A stretch of DNA of 64,000 bases from Sisyra terminalis (taxonomy: Eukaryota > Arthropoda > Insecta > Neuroptera > Sisyridae): assembly GCA_958496175.1 (NCBI GenBank), contig OY292277.1, forward strand, positions 39,753,050-39,817,049, given 5' to 3'. The translations under genes were made by a program, and so were the position numbers. How positions within the stretch are numbered: the stretch's first letter is position 1; every line of letters begins with the position of its first letter. Under the pieces are notes generated by a model. That model worked only from the letters and a program-made list of their open reading frames with translations, ran no database searches and was not told the DNA's origin. Below, one piece after another: positions 48,976 to 62,072 of the stretch.

Positions 48976-49582
48976 TCTTACTTCTTACTAATATTATAAA
49001 GAGGAAAAATTTGATTATTTGCATTGAATAAACTCCGCAACTACCGGATCGATTTGAAAAATTCATTCACCGTTGAGAAACTATTCTATCCCCGTTGAAC
49101 ATAGACTACATGATATTTTCAAAAAAAATAGGATCCCTACTAAAATTCTAATAATGTACTCTAAAGTGTAAAAAAAATCTTTTCAACGCGTGCGCTGCGA
49201 AAACTATTGAAAATAGAACAAAATATTGAACTATGATTTTGTTTTGTTGTTATGATATTTATAGAAACATTAAATAAAAATAAAAATTAATTAATCAAAA
49301 GTTAAAAAATAACAAAAAAGGATATAAAAAAAATATCCCAACTTTCTTTATTATGTACTCTTTTTTAGTAACCTGACACAAAAAGAAGAGTGTATGTGTG
49401 TGATTATATATGTGTTAAATTTGATAATTTTTGTTACGTACCCGTGCGGAGCCGGAACGGGTAGCTTTGTTAAATAAAATTAAAATAGAATTTATTATTG
49501 AAAATATAAATTAAAATCAAATTATTTATTTAAAACTATTATAGTATAGACTGACCGGACAACTTCTGCCGGGTTCAGCTAG
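48976..49582 (+). mobile_element. Non-autonomous Helitron inserted in the LINE
   Basis: It starts TCTTACTTCTTACTAATATT and ends ...gccgggttcagCTAG, the TC...CTAG ends of Helitrons. The start matches 9992-10150. Removing it rejoins the LINE reverse transcriptase in frame between GPLLFIL and VIDMF, which fixes both ends to within a base or two. Inside, at 49441-49465, lies a second Helitron-type end (cccgtgcggagccgg, acgggtagc), so the element has two successive 3' ends. No Rep/helicase sequence is present. Confidence 0.75.
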
Positions 49583-49770
49583 CTTATAATATAAATAACA
49601 GAGGTCCTAGCACAGTACCTTGAAGAACACCGAATTTGACTTGACAATCCAATTTCAAATATTTTGTTTCAATTATGTTTAACACAACCAATAAAATTCT
49701 TCTAATTCATATTGATAATTTATCGTTGATAAAATAATGGGCAAAAATTTATAATTTTGTATGTATTGGT
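49583..49770 (-). pseudogene. LINE reverse transcriptase, 5' part
   Basis: The minus-strand frame reads HYFINDKLSI, stop, IRRILLVVLNIIETKYLKLD, then CQVKFGVLQGTVLGPLLFIL. This is the block LLDKL..YGIRG...YL.NR.QYV followed by the GVPQGSVLGPLLF motif, both hallmarks of LINE reverse transcriptases. It joins directly to the segment ending at 48975 once the Helitron is removed, with one Tyr codon changed to TAA at the junction. Farther upstream the coding sequence is no longer readable, so the copy is 5'-truncated or decayed. Confidence 0.8.
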
Positions 49771-51765
49771 AAAGACATAGAACCAGTGTAGTGAACACAT
49801 AAGTATGAGTAAAATACAATCATTGTCTCAAATTAGAACTTGTTGTTGATATAGTTTCAACTGTCATTTTGTTTCATTCAATCTCGCCAATGTCTACTAT
49901 TTGTCAATTGTTTTAGTATTGGGTTCTTAATACTTCACGGGAAGTTACTATTATATATTAGCGTCAAAGCTTGTACTCTTACTGGCAAAACTAGTAAAGC
50001 ATTTGAGAATTTGGTAATCCAATAAAAAAATAGTATTAAAAACCATAACAACCATACCTCCCATTTGCTTAAGCTATCAATGTTCTGCGTCTAAGGACAA
50101 AATAAAAGTCGGACATGGCGAAAACGTTTTTTGTTGAATAATTCAAAATTAACTTTTGTACTCTTCAACTTTGTTTCTACAAGAAAATAAATCTTCTCGA
50201 ATCAAAGCTACAAGACAAGAACAATTAAATTTCTTACCAGACATCCATACTAATTTTCCTCAATCAATAAAACCCCAAAAAAAAAACATAAAAATAATAA
50301 TCGTCAATGACGTTCACAAAATTTAAGAAAAATAAGCACAAATATTACCCCTTGATTTTCTCTCCTATTTCGTCTTGTTTTAGTCGTACGTGGTCAGAAT
50401 TACATTTCAGCCTGGAAACATTAATACGGTATGTGTTTTCTTTTTTGATACATTTCAAAATATTTTTAACTTTTCGTGCTTTTTTCGGTTCTGCAAAAAT
50501 CTATTTTGTCAGGTTGATGTAACTGACACATGACAGACAAAATTGGCGTCATGTTCATGTCATGTCAAGGTTATATTGAAGTCACATAACAGATTTCTTT
50601 TAAAATTCATAGATCTACAGAGAAGAAAATATGGGAGGAAAAAAAACGTGAAAGCCATTAAATTTATTAATATTACCATCAAAAAAGGCGAATCTATTCG
50701 TACATATCTCTCATTTTTAATCAAAAATTGGCAAGTTTCGACCACAAGTATAGAGCAAAAAGAGAACAAAATAGGGAAATCCGAAAAAAAGTGATCTTTT
50801 CTTTCGTTTGTGTATACACACACGTTTTTGCTGCTAATCTCGTCAGAGACAAAAAAGCTCATACACAGAGAAAAAGTGGAGCAGCTAATGCGTATTAAGC
50901 TCAAATATTTTCTTTTGCCAAAGAGAAAATTATTTGGTGTGTATCAAGAAAAAACAGAATGTATTATTAGATAAAAATCTCGGCTATAATACCAAAAGCT
51001 AGCTAACATTCCGCCCCTTCTTTTAACATTTGAATGAAATATTCTTCATAAATTTTTCCCTATTTCTCTCACAACGTTCTCGGTTCTATTGTCTCTCTTG
51101 TGAATTTCTGTGTCAGATTTAATTACTAATTTTTAAGGCTATCCTAAACAAACAACGTTTTTCCATCAAAAAAATATAAACCAAACGACAATGATACTTC
51201 TGTTTGTATTACTACTATTTCAGTCGAATAACTGTCATTTTTTTGGGAAACATACCATATCCAATCAAAGAAAATTTACTTATATATTTGAGTAGTTACA
51301 CAAATAGTTTGTCTTTCATTATCTTGAACAGTAAATCAAAGAAAGAAAAATGGAAAATAGACTAACAATTTGGTTTTATACTGATTTTATTTAAAAATAT
51401 TAATTATTATTTCAATTTTACGACAAAAATTGCTAACATAATTCATAGTCTTTCAATAGCTCATAATAGTTTAAAAATTACAATTTTGTTTGTTTTTAAT
51501 AATTAATATAGCTAGCGACGTAGAAAATATAGAAATTTAAGAAGGCTGATTTTTAGATATAGCCATTTTTTCGGTCAGCGTAAGGGTAATGGTTACCGGT
51601 ACAAGTTGTATTTATTTGTGCACATCTTATTTGTACACGTGATACAATAAATGTTGAAAAATTATCGGAAGAAAGTCTTTCTTTTTTTTTAATAACATTT
51701 AGTGGATTTTTCAAACATTAATTTATGTAGATACATTAGGGTGGTCCTTAAAAGGGGTGTTTTTG
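49771..51765. other. AT-rich non-coding DNA
   Basis: Frames of 83 and 114 codons overlap on opposite strands at 50543-50904; neither has a recognisable domain. No other feature seen. Confidence 0.4.
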
Positions 51766-51805
51766 AATTCTTTGCTCACAGGGGCTGTAATCATTTCAAA
51801 TTGAT

Positions 51806-51992
51806 AAAAAAAATCCCTGAAATTTTGAGCTCTTAATCTTAACTTTAAGACAGTCCGTTTTCCGACTTAAGTTTCTTATGAAAATAACGTGGGAAAATTT
51901 ATTTCCCACGTTATTTTCATAAGAAACTTAAGTCGGAAAACGGACTATCTTAAAGTTAAGATTAAGAGCTCAAATTTTCAGGGATTTTTTTT
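51806..51992. repeat. 187-nt hairpin with two 91-bp arms
   Basis: Arms 51806-51896 and 51902-51992 are reverse complements with only a very few mismatches (for example agacagtcc versus ggactatct, and gaaattttg versus caaattttc), around a 5-nt loop. gaattct at 51766 and agaattc at 52004 may extend the symmetry. The left flank (agggtggtccttaaaagggg) looks like the start of a DNA transposon, so this may be the foldback remains of one. Transcription would give an almost perfect double-stranded RNA. Confidence 0.9.
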
Positions 51993-54900
51993 ATTTGTTC
52001 TTTAGAATTCCATAACTCAGCGATAAATAAATCGAAAGTAAGTAATCGCGTTATGTTTATTGTAAATTTAACGCTCTACAAAAAAGAGCTCTTATGATTT
52101 TTCGCTAAATCTATCTTCAATAATTTAATTCGTTGAAATTTATATTTTGGTTCGGATCTTATGTCTAAAATCTGTGAATATGCTAATTTATATGTAATAC
52201 CTACTTGTAATTTCAAAAACAGTCTTTATTACTCGGAATAAAGTTATAATAGTTCAAAACTAATTACATTCCCTAATTTTCAACCCCTCATGAAGGGTGT
52301 CAAGGTTTTTTCAACCAACAGTATATTGCAGACTCGTACAGAAACGCCTTTTTTACCAAACTTATTTGAAATATGTAACTTCAAATACAAGTTTATGTCA
52401 AAATTTAATTATTGTAAAAAAAAATGTTTTTTTTAACATTTCCGATTGATATAATTCAATTAACCGAAATTCAAATTGTGCCTGGCGAAATGCCCATAAC
52501 AAAGAAGCAAATCTTAAATATTTTTGAAGCGTTTACTAAAATATCAATTTCAATAAAATTTATGAAAAATAAATGAAACAAAACCTCGCTATCGTAATTT
52601 AATTATAAAACATAATGAATATGATAGATTTTCGAAGATATTGATACTTTTAATTAAATGAAAATATTTATTTAAACTAGTACTGTGAAATTGGGCAAAT
52701 TTAATAAAATTTTCACGAATACAATTTAATCGTAACGTCTGCCAACAGAGAGCGCCGACATCTGCATCCGTTCGAAGGGCCTGGGGGTCCAAAACTGAGA
52801 TCTCACATTTAATAACACCTAGTCCTTGTATCTATCTTCAACATAATATTTTTCTGAAAAATGTCCTTGAACTTATTCCCGACAAACTTTAACAATTTTT
52901 TCGTCGAGCTTTTATCGGTGCTTTTTTCCAGTGAAAAAATTTTAATATGATAAATAGAAGGAAAAAAAACATTTTTTCCATATATCTAATAACAAACTAA
53001 ATTCAATTTCAATAATGATATTTTCATCGATTTCTCGCCACATTGTGATATATGTACCATATATGAAAAGTTTAAAATAAGAACTACAGAAAAATTGAAT
53101 TAGTTTCTATTGAATTCAAATATTTGAATAAAAATTGCCGAAAGCTTTTATTTGTTCTTTATTTGGAAAAGGTTTTTACCTAATTAACTATATTTACATT
53201 ATTAGTTCATTAATGTCTTCGAGTTTTGGTTTTCACTGAAGAAGGGGAACTAGAGAGATAAACGTTCGTGTTCATTTATGTGTAATCGAGTTATACAAAA
53301 TGCTCATACAGGAAAGTGAACGGTTAGATATGGTTGCATTCACATGTATGCAAGTTTCTTTCATTACATACATTAAATGGTGCATCCATTTGTAATTAAA
53401 TTAGTGCATTATATTTCTGCTTAGTGCCAATTTGAATTCGTCTCATAATTAAATGCAAAGTCAAATTAGACTGCTTTTAAGACTGATTTTATGATACAAT
53501 CAACAAAAGTTCAAAATATTCATTAACCATTGCTTTTCTATATTTTTGCACTACTTATCACTAATGGTAAAAAATCAAACGTGAAATGAAAAATAAAAAT
53601 TAAACTTACTTTTTTTTGTTAGTTATTTTATTTATATAGTTCTTATAGTGCAGTAAACTACCGATACAATACTCCAGTACAGCTCTACCAGACACTGGAA
53701 GAAGTGGGGTTTTCTTTGAAAAAAGCTTAGAGCAAAAACTGAAAAGAAAACCCAGGTTCCAAATTACTGAACTTTGAACTTTTGCCACCTACTATCAATT
53801 GATAGGAAGAGATCTTCACTTTTCGTACACTAAACTTCTTCCAAAGTTTGTACTGTTATAGGTGTTTGAAACAGTAACCACAGAAAATTATCAAGATCGC
53901 CAAAAAAATATCGAAAATTATTCATGGGAAAAGGAGAAACAATGACATTTGAAATTGAAAACCAAATCTCAAATATTGAACAATAGGGAAGCACCAATTT
54001 AGGTGAAATAATTCTTATAAATAATCTATTAGTATTATCAGAACATTTTAGAGAGTAGACCTTAGTTTAAATTACATAGTATACGTACGGGAGATTTTCC
54101 TTCCAATATTTCGACTAAAAAAGATCAATTGGGCATACAGCTTGGGAATTTTTAATATATTTTATTCTACCAAATAAAAAAGCTTACAAAAGTTAACGTA
54201 GCGACTCTAAGAATTCAAAAAAAATTTCAAGAAATTAAAATATAACTATAATTAAATATATAAATATATAAATATATATACATATATATAAATTATATAT
54301 AAATTATATATAAATATATAAATATAAATATATATAAATATAACTATAAATCACATACTGTAGATAAAACATTTAATTTTATTTTACATTTCACTGTAAA
54401 TCAAGGAAGACTAAAATCTTATTCTTTTGCCTCTGTTTCCGAGTCCAAAGAGATAAACTTTTTGATTTGTACTACCAAATAACAGCATGTTTTTGTAAAC
54501 TTTATGTTTATTTTGTTGATAGTTCAAACAATCTTATTCTTTACTGATAGAAGGCAAAATAGTATCCCAACATCAAAACTGTTTGAAACATTGTGTTATA
54601 TTATGTCTTTTGAAACAACAATAAGAGTACAAAATGTTTCTACTAAATCGTAAAATATTAAATCAAACGTTGGACTTTAAGTAGAGTGTTTTGATGTGAA
54701 TGTATTTTTAGCTGTAAATGACGTAAAAATGAATTGAGAACTATCCATTTTCTATTTATAGTTGTATTTTTCTTTTTCTTTATGATTTTTCGATTATTGT
54801 TTTTTTTTTCATATAATGGACTTCTTGTTCTATTCCCTCTTTTTAATAAAGCTGTGCTCTGTTTGATCCAACAAATAATGCCTCCGGGGAAAATAATGAT

Positions 54901-55897
54901 TTACTCTTTCTCCATCGTTGTGGAGGTCTACTCAATGGTTTTTTAATATCAAGTCATTGAGTTTTAAAGCAAATACATATCTTAGTAGAATGATTATACG
55001 TATATAACTACTCTTCCAAAGTATTAAAACTAAAGATTGGTAATTGAAACTAATTGATACTCTTCAAAAAGCTTTTTCAGTTAAATTTTTATGAGTTAGA
55101 AAAAAAAATGAAATATCATTGAATAAACTAAAGAACTTACATTTGTTTACAATACGTAAGAATTATATTTTCTTACTATTAACTATTTAAAAAGCATTAT
55201 CATCAAAGAAGGAAACTCGATTAATCAGCTTTTTTGGTAACGCAAAAGTCGCATTCAACAGCTAGAAGAATCTTTTGATAAGAAAACTAGAACTTGATCG
55301 CCAAAAACTATTGCTTAAGTGTACGGAATGTACAGCTTTATGTATCAAAAACAAGAACAATTAGAAAATGTAAAAAGAAGTATTTTGTTAGTCGGAGAAG
55401 AGTGGAAAAAATTAAATGGATGGATTGAGTTACTAACGAAAAGGAGTTGAGGAAAATCAACGAAGAAAGAACGAGAACGTTTAGAAAATTTAGAGCACCC
55501 AACAAGAAAAGAAAAACGATTGGAATTTTGACCTTATTTAAAAGAGAAATGAACTTCTGTGTTACGGAAGATAATTCAAAAAAAATATTTAAAGGAATAT
55601 TTTACACTATTCTGAAAAATGCCGAGTCAAGTGTATATAAGAAATGTGATAGAAAAGGGAAACTGTTGGAATATATTATAGTTTAACCATTTCTGGTTCG
55701 TAATTGCATCTCTGTTCCCTAAAATCGTCTGGATATGAACTAGGAAATATCGCTAGGTACCTAATCAGTTATCATTTAATATTTATTATAAAAGCAGGTT
55801 TATTAAAATAGAAACAGCACTCAAGCTTATTTGACTTTCCAGGACGAAGTGTAGTAAAACTCAAAGAATATGCCATTAAAAATTAAATAGACTAGAA
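51993..55897. other. AT-rich non-coding DNA with an AT-only tract
   Basis: A short GC-richer patch at 52736-52800 (ccaacagagagcgccgac) carries no usable frame. An ata/tata-rich tract lies at 54243-54355. A minus-strand 60-codon frame at 53606-53788 contains PVSGRAVLEYCIGSLLHY but matches nothing I know. GACTAGAA at 55890-55897 is the left target duplication of the next element. Confidence 0.4.
54243..54355. repeat. AT-rich low-complexity tract
   Basis: Irregular repeats of atataa and tataaat with almost no G or C. No unit is constant enough to call a clean microsatellite. Confidence 0.8.
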
Positions 55898-56295
55898 CAG
55901 TAGTTCTTAACCTTGTTGAAAGTACTGACCCTCACCAGTTTCATATGCACAATTAAATCTCAAACCTACTGGTAGCAGACTGGACAAGATGACCACTCCA
56001 AACCTACTAGGTGTAGGTTCGAATCCTGTATTGAGCAAATTTTTGATATTTCTTAATTTACGGATTTTTATTTACCCTAGAGTCGCTAACGATCTTGGCA
56101 GATATAAAACTACGGTAAATAACAATTAGAAAAAGCTGATAATTTAATTTCTTTCAAATCAAAGCATAGATACTTATGTATTTCTACATAATGCACAAAG
56201 TCACATAGGTCGAGGATGTCTTGACCTCCACCGAATCCGTGAGACTGACTCACCAAACGCCTGAGGTTCCATTAAACCCTGGTTTAGAACCATTG
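55898..56295. mobile_element. hAT non-autonomous element, 398 bp, with nested SINE
   Basis: The left end CAGTAGTTCTTAACC and the reverse complement of the right end CAATGGTTCTAAACC match the CAGTGGTTCTCAACC ends common in hAT elements. An identical 8-bp duplication, GACTAGAA, flanks it at 55890-55897 and 56296-56303. A tRNA-derived SINE (55965-56140) sits inside, leaving about 220 bp of hAT sequence. No transposase. Confidence 0.85.
55965..56140 (+). mobile_element. tRNA-derived SINE, copy 3
   Basis: A box TAGCAGACTGG at 55973-55983 and B box GGTTCGAATCC at 56016-56026 match the polymerase III promoter consensus exactly, 43 bp apart. The body (atttacgg, tttaccctagagtcgcta, aaaactacggtaaataacaa) matches the copy at 17400-17590. 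It lies within the hAT element and so is the younger insertion of the two. Confidence 0.8.
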
Positions 56296-58183
56296 GACTA
56301 GAAAAAGCAGAATTCACTGTGTAACTAGTTTAGTATCGCGAACTTACAAAAAGAGTTTAAAAATGAACTAAAAAATAAATTATATCTATACTGTAAAGAT
56401 TGTAATTTATGGACTTCCATCAAACTATATAAATCATATCATCTTCGCGTATTATATTTATTAAGTACAGGTATTTCTCTTTATTAGAAAGGGCAATGTT
56501 TAAACTTTTAACTTAACCATAAAAAATGAGTTTTAGAAACAAACAACTTTTTGTTTTTCAACTTAAGTGCAAAAGTTTAAATTCAATTTGCGACTCATTT
56601 AGTTTTAATTTATTTCTTTTGAAACAATTCTAAAGCTATCTAAATTTACAACTCATAAAAATTGCATCAAAGTGCAACTGAAATACGCACACCCTACATT
56701 AATAAAACAAAAAATCGATATTTGCTAACATAAAATGAGCGAAAAGTCGTTGATGTTTGTAAATTGACCTATTTTCTTTTAACTATTTGCAGCGAAATCC
56801 ACATCAACATTCGATTTTCCCATAAACAAATAAGTGTGTAACGCTTTCATGTCTAACCAAGTACGTTAATGAGTTTTCACGCAGTAATGTTGCAAGTTTT
56901 CTTGTGAAAAACTTTACATTTTATGAAATATTAAAAATTACTTTCCATTTTTTTTTTATCTAAATAGTTAATAACGGGATTCATTTTCGAATTGAACGTA
57001 TTAATGAATTTGGGAATTTTTACTTTGTCTCTTATTAAATAAATTTTCATCTTTTTCCATGGATTAATCTGTGACCTAATCTCCGAAGCGTGTATGGAAT
57101 TCTCATGAAAAAGGGAATTTTTTCACCGATTTTAATCCATTTAATTAACAATTCTCGGGGCCTGTGTTATTTTTTCTAAATGTTATATTATCGGTTTGGA
57201 TAGAGTAAAAAAATTTAATTAAATAAATTCACAAACGCATATTAATTTTTTTAATACCGTCCTTCACGTTAATGAATTATGAACAATTATATTTGCGTGA
57301 GTATCAATGCACAGCGAATGTGAGTGGAAAAAAACGGTTTGCAATTAGAAGAATAAATATGCGGCTCGATATTTAAAAAATACTAAAAAGGGTTGGAAAC
57401 GTAAACAGGAACGGTAAATTGCACAGTTAATTCCCTGTGTCTCCCACTGGAACGACGAATAACTGGAAACGAGGCCAGTTTCAATCGATTAATGAGAAAA
57501 TTAATATAATTCAAATAAAAATTATTGTTTGTATAATGAATATTTTCAAACAGTACAATAAAATTACTGATGTCTCATTTGAAATAGGAGTTAGTTTAAG
57601 TGGGAAAATAAAAAATTTATTTGAAAAAAAAAATTTTAAGATTAAAGATGAATTTATTTCCTCGAAAAGTTTTATTGACTTCATTTGGATAAATGTGTGT
57701 GGCATCTGTTGCATAAATTTAAATGCATAGTCAACACATTTTTGTTATTTCTCAACTTTAATTAAAATTATACTTTTTTGACCAATTTAATTGAATTAAA
57801 TCATGAAAATGATTTAAGAAATAACTGCTTTAAGTAATGATTTTGAAAAAGGACAATTACTACAGTTATAGTTTTTTATAATATTATGACAAAAAAAAAA
57901 TCATTTTACTATTCAGAACATAAACTGAAATTTGGTTGTTAAATAAAACTTCTTATTAATTCTTTAAAATCATTTTCACCATCATTTTTAATTGAAATTG
58001 ATTTGGAATTGCCTTTTTTGATTTTAATAGATTTAAAATAAATTTTTGATTTGATTTTTATTTATCCAGTTGATGCACGATAAAATTTTCTGGATAGACT
58101 TTAGAATGACACATATAAATTCGATAGTTTGCAACTACATATATTGATAAAGATTTTGGTAAAATGGTAATAATTACCTCAAA
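56296..58183. other. AT-rich non-coding DNA
   Basis: A slightly GC-richer patch at 57360-57490 leads into a 97-codon plus-strand frame (57437-57730) with no domain. No gene called. Confidence 0.4.
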
Positions 58184-58985
58184 TACCATTGACTAGCGCT
58201 TTATAATAGTTACAAAACTAAAATTTTGTTAAAAACTTAACTCAAATATAGTAATTTAGAATTTGTAAGGAGATAATTTTCCATATCGCTATGGGCCTTT
58301 TGGACAAATGGTAAAATAAGTAAATTGCGTAGATTTTGTCAAATTAACAAATTCTTGAATTGTTATAACCTATAGCCTCTTAAGTATAATTAAAAAAAAT
58401 ATTATATTCATGGATATACAATACATTAACAGATGATGATCCATCTACAAAAATAATGGTATCTACTACCACAATATAGTAAAGAAAATGCATGTGGTAG
58501 TTAATCCTAAATTTATTAATTAACTAAGCTCTAGAGAGATTTTTTCTTATACAGACGATACATTTTTGATAACAAAAATGATTATATACCTTACTACCAT
58601 TGAATAGCACTGTCTAATAGTTACAAAACTAAAATTATACTAAAAACTTAACTCAAATATTGTAGTTTCGAACCTGTATAGGGGTAATTTGCCATAACAC
58701 TATGGGACTTTTGGGTATATGGTAAAAAAGTAACTTACGTAGATTTTATGAAACTAACAAATTTTTGAATTGTTATACCCTCTTAAACATAGTTAAAAAA
58801 ATGTTGTTTTCATGGATATCAAATAAATTAATAAATAATGATCCATCTACAAAAAAATGGTATCTTCTACACAATATAGTAAAGAAAACGCATGTGGTAG
58901 TTATTCTTAAATTTATTAATTAACTAGGCTCTACAGAGCTTTGTTATACAGGCGATGCATTTTTGATAACAAAAAGTGAAGATCT
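58184..58985 (+). repeat. Tandem duplication, two units of about 400 bp
   Basis: 58184 to about 58585 and 58595 to about 58985 align from end to end: taccattga, agttacaaaactaaaatt, aaaaacttaactcaaatat, atgatccatctacaaaa, gcatgtggtagtta, aatttattaattaacta and catttttgataacaaaa. The offset drifts from 411 to 397 bp because of small indels. The units differ at perhaps one base in eight, so the event is old. Neither unit codes. Confidence 0.85.
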
Positions 58986-61738
58986 CTGCGGTAATTACAT
59001 AAATTTAAACTATTTGCAGAAAAATTATAGTATAACTAGAAAAAAATGTATTTATTCTGACAAGAAGTGTATTCATTCTTTTTATTCAACTTGACACATG
59101 TCCCATCATGCATTGCAGGATTGGAATACCTTCTTTTATATTACCTTCTGTTATCTCAGGAGGCATTATTAGCTGAAATAAAAAGGACATAGTCTAAATA
59201 AAAGGAAGGAAAAGAAGACGACTAGAAAACGCTTACTTCAGTAATAGTGCTGCCTTCATATTTCGTACATAGACCGCATACTTACCCAATTTAAAATTCA
59301 ACTTACTTTTTTGGATCTTGAAAATATGTTTAAAAACGGAAATTTAAGAAAATAAATATCTACAGATCGTTTTACACGAGACTTCATTTTCTGCTATATT
59401 TAGCGATTGAACCGTTTCAAACTACTGGCTTTGAAAAGATAGACTATAACAATAAGAAGTGCTCTGCTAGCACTGTCGCTAACTTATTTGCTAGGTTTTT
59501 TCTATTCGGTCATGTACTACTTTTAGCACCATTTTCTGTTTGAAATTACAAGTCATGCACTAAGAAGTAGTAGCTTCAACGCCATATCTTTAGCCAGAAA
59601 TATACCAGAAGCAGTCATAAGTTTGATATTTCATAGTATTTTTTTATAATCTTATTTAATGTATGGTGATAGGAATTACAGTATGTAGATTGGTCTGCTG
59701 GTTTAACCAATGAAAAATCTTCACAATGTACGATAGGTATCTGAACCATTTTTCTGTCGTTGATTGAATTCATTCATGCAAAATGAATCATTGCATCAGA
59801 CCATTGAACTTAGGTCAGATTAGATAAGAAGTTGTAGTTCTATTCTACCGTGCTGGGCGACGTTAATATTTTGTCACCATCAAAGAAGACTTCAATTTAG
59901 TTAAAATACACTTCTATTGATTGGAAGTTATTAGTTAAAATATCAAAATTTCGTTCTAAAAGTGAAGATTAATCATTGAATTTTAGTATCATTAATCTTT
60001 CTGCTATTTAATGCAATAATTAATCACTTTAGTTTCTTAGAAAAAATACATTTCATACATGTTTAACTTAAACAATGCATTCTCGTGAACAAATTTTATT
60101 TTCACACTGAAAGAAAAGAATTATTTTCTCTCTTACATTTTAGTTTCTAGTTTTCTAAATTGAAAAACTTTTAAGCAAAGCAAGCGATTTACAGGAAAAA
60201 CTTTATTAATCCTAATGGAGAAAACAGTAATTGATTTCATTTGAAAATCATTATGAATTTCTTCTCTTCTACCAACGATTACACAACGTAAATCTCTATC
60301 AACAACGACAATTTTCTTCAAACCTTTATAGTTAAGTTGTCAAAAATATTACTTTGTCATCATTGTATTATTTCTAACCGACGAACTAAATGAATTCTGA
60401 TCGTTCATACGAAAATGAAATTACGTATTATCTGCGTCAGCCAGACGGCAGAGAATCCGCGCCATATCATATGCTTACCTAAGCATATTGAACAAACACA
60501 CAAACACATTTGGCTACTATTAAATATTAAGCCTGGAAAGCCTTGATGCCTACAATAACAAAGCTCAATATTCTTCGCAATGGTTTTACTCCAAGTTGGC
60601 GGCAACGCATAACTAAAAGCTGGAGACACCAATTACTTCCTCTGTTATTCTGCAATTAATACTTCGACGAATTTTACACTATTTCCAGGGGTGGCTAGTG
60701 TATAGACTATGGATAGAGTCTGCAATCTTGCAGTACCTCCATACAAATGGAAAAAAATTGTTTATAGGTGTACTTGATATTGTTGATTTCATAATACTGA
60801 AGTAGATACTTTACAACATTAACCATCCTTCTCTTAATAAAATATTTTTTGAAATGCAACTGAAATGGAATTAAATCCCTAAACAGAATCAATGCCGTAA
60901 AATTTGCACACATCTTAATTCTTATACCTTGTATAATGTTTTACTGATGTAAATCTGAACGCTCCGTTGGTGGCAGCATAGGTATACTAATTAAATGATT
61001 CGGTCTGTTTTATTCCAAAAGTCCTATGAATTCATGATTGTTCGGATCGTTAATACGTTTTTTTTTTTTTTTTGTAAGAGATCTCAACAGAAGAAATAGC
61101 AGTCCCACTCAAAGGTTCATTGTTGCATTTTTGGTCTCTTTTCCACAAGGTATTCTGTTCGGTTGAAACGTACAACTAAATGGGGTCAACACACTATGGC
61201 AAATAAATTCTATTGAAGAAAATTGATAATTTTTAGAATATGAGAGTTTTCTCCTATTGATAAAAGTGATGAGTTGACGTAATCGTTATTAATTAATTAC
61301 TCAATTCCCTTTTTTTTCCATCTCCCCACGACACGATTCTTGTCAGGCATTTGAGATATCTATCCACCCATATCTCTCTGAACATATTACTCAGATTTAT
61401 CCTATTTAATCACTCAATTCATTCCGTAGTTAGCCAAGTTATGCGTTGGGTAAAGTTCGAGTCAATGATAAATGAAAGAGCATATGTTTACAGCTATTTT
61501 CTTAATTTTTATCCTTTTTTAGACATACAGATATGATATAGAACTCAATGTACCTAACACATTCCACGGGTGAACTATTTTTTTATCCCAATTAATTTTT
61601 AACTAGAATTTAGGTAAGGTATAATTTAATTATTTAGGAATATATCTTGTATCATAATCTTGTATATCTGGTGCATTAAAGTCACTGAGTTACTATAATT
61701 GATCTTAAATATTTCTTTTTAATTTAGTCATTTTCATA
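58986..61738. other. AT-rich non-coding DNA
   Basis: Positions 59095-59130 (acacatgtcccatcatgc then attgcaggattgg) match an internal part of the hAT-like element at 5928-6523, so a related fragment may lie here. Minus-strand frames at 60133-60913 have no domain. Nothing else seen. Confidence 0.4.
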
Positions 61739-61796
61739 GCGTTTTTGGACTAAAAATTATTCAAATATTTTTCTTATTGATTTTTATTTGATTTTT

Positions 61797-61835
61797 GTAC
61801 GACGTTTCGTCGCATTTCAGGACTTTATCAAGTAC
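61797..61835 (-). ncRNA. Hammerhead-like ribozyme motif, left arm
   Basis: On the minus strand the 39 nt read GTAC, TTGATAA, AGTCC, loop, GCGAC, GAAAC, GTC, GTAC. This has the full hammerhead order: stem I (GTAC with GTAC), a CUGANGA-like box, stem II (GTC with GAC), GAAA, a self-complementary ACGT in place of stem III, and a GUC cleavage triplet. The box differs at C3 (to U) and G8 (to A). In the known hammerhead structure C3 and G8 pair with each other, so the U-A pair would be a compensatory change. Activity is unknown. Confidence 0.4.
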
Positions 61836-62072
61836 TCAATCATAAATCATTAAAAGTCAATATTGTAAAAAATATAGTTAAAATTGTTGTCGAGACATAA
61901 AAACATTGCTATTAAAACTCTTAAGATATATTTCACTAATTATCACAGTTGAGTATCAAAAAAACGATGAGTGATATTTATTTTAAAAGGCTTTTATAAC
62001 AATTTCCATATGTCTCGACAACAATTTCAACTATATTTTTAACAATATTGATTTTTAATGATCTATGATTGA

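Noticed and set aside
50543..50904. Open frames of 83 and 114 codons on opposite strands
   Set aside because: They overlap almost completely and neither shows a motif; the absence of stops is explained by local composition.
53606..53788. Minus-strand 60-codon frame containing PVSGRAVLEYC
   Set aside because: Not recognised, no flanking element, short; left uncalled.
57437..57730. 97-codon plus-strand open frame
   Set aside because: Background composition and a matching open frame on the other strand; no domain.
59590..59625. Possible second end of a relative of the hAT-like element at 5928
   Set aside because: A short likeness to ataccagaag only, with an orientation that does not fit the internal match at 59095-59130.
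60405..60632. Minus-strand 75-codon frame in a slightly GC-richer patch
   Set aside because: No domain, splice support or homologous motif could be seen.
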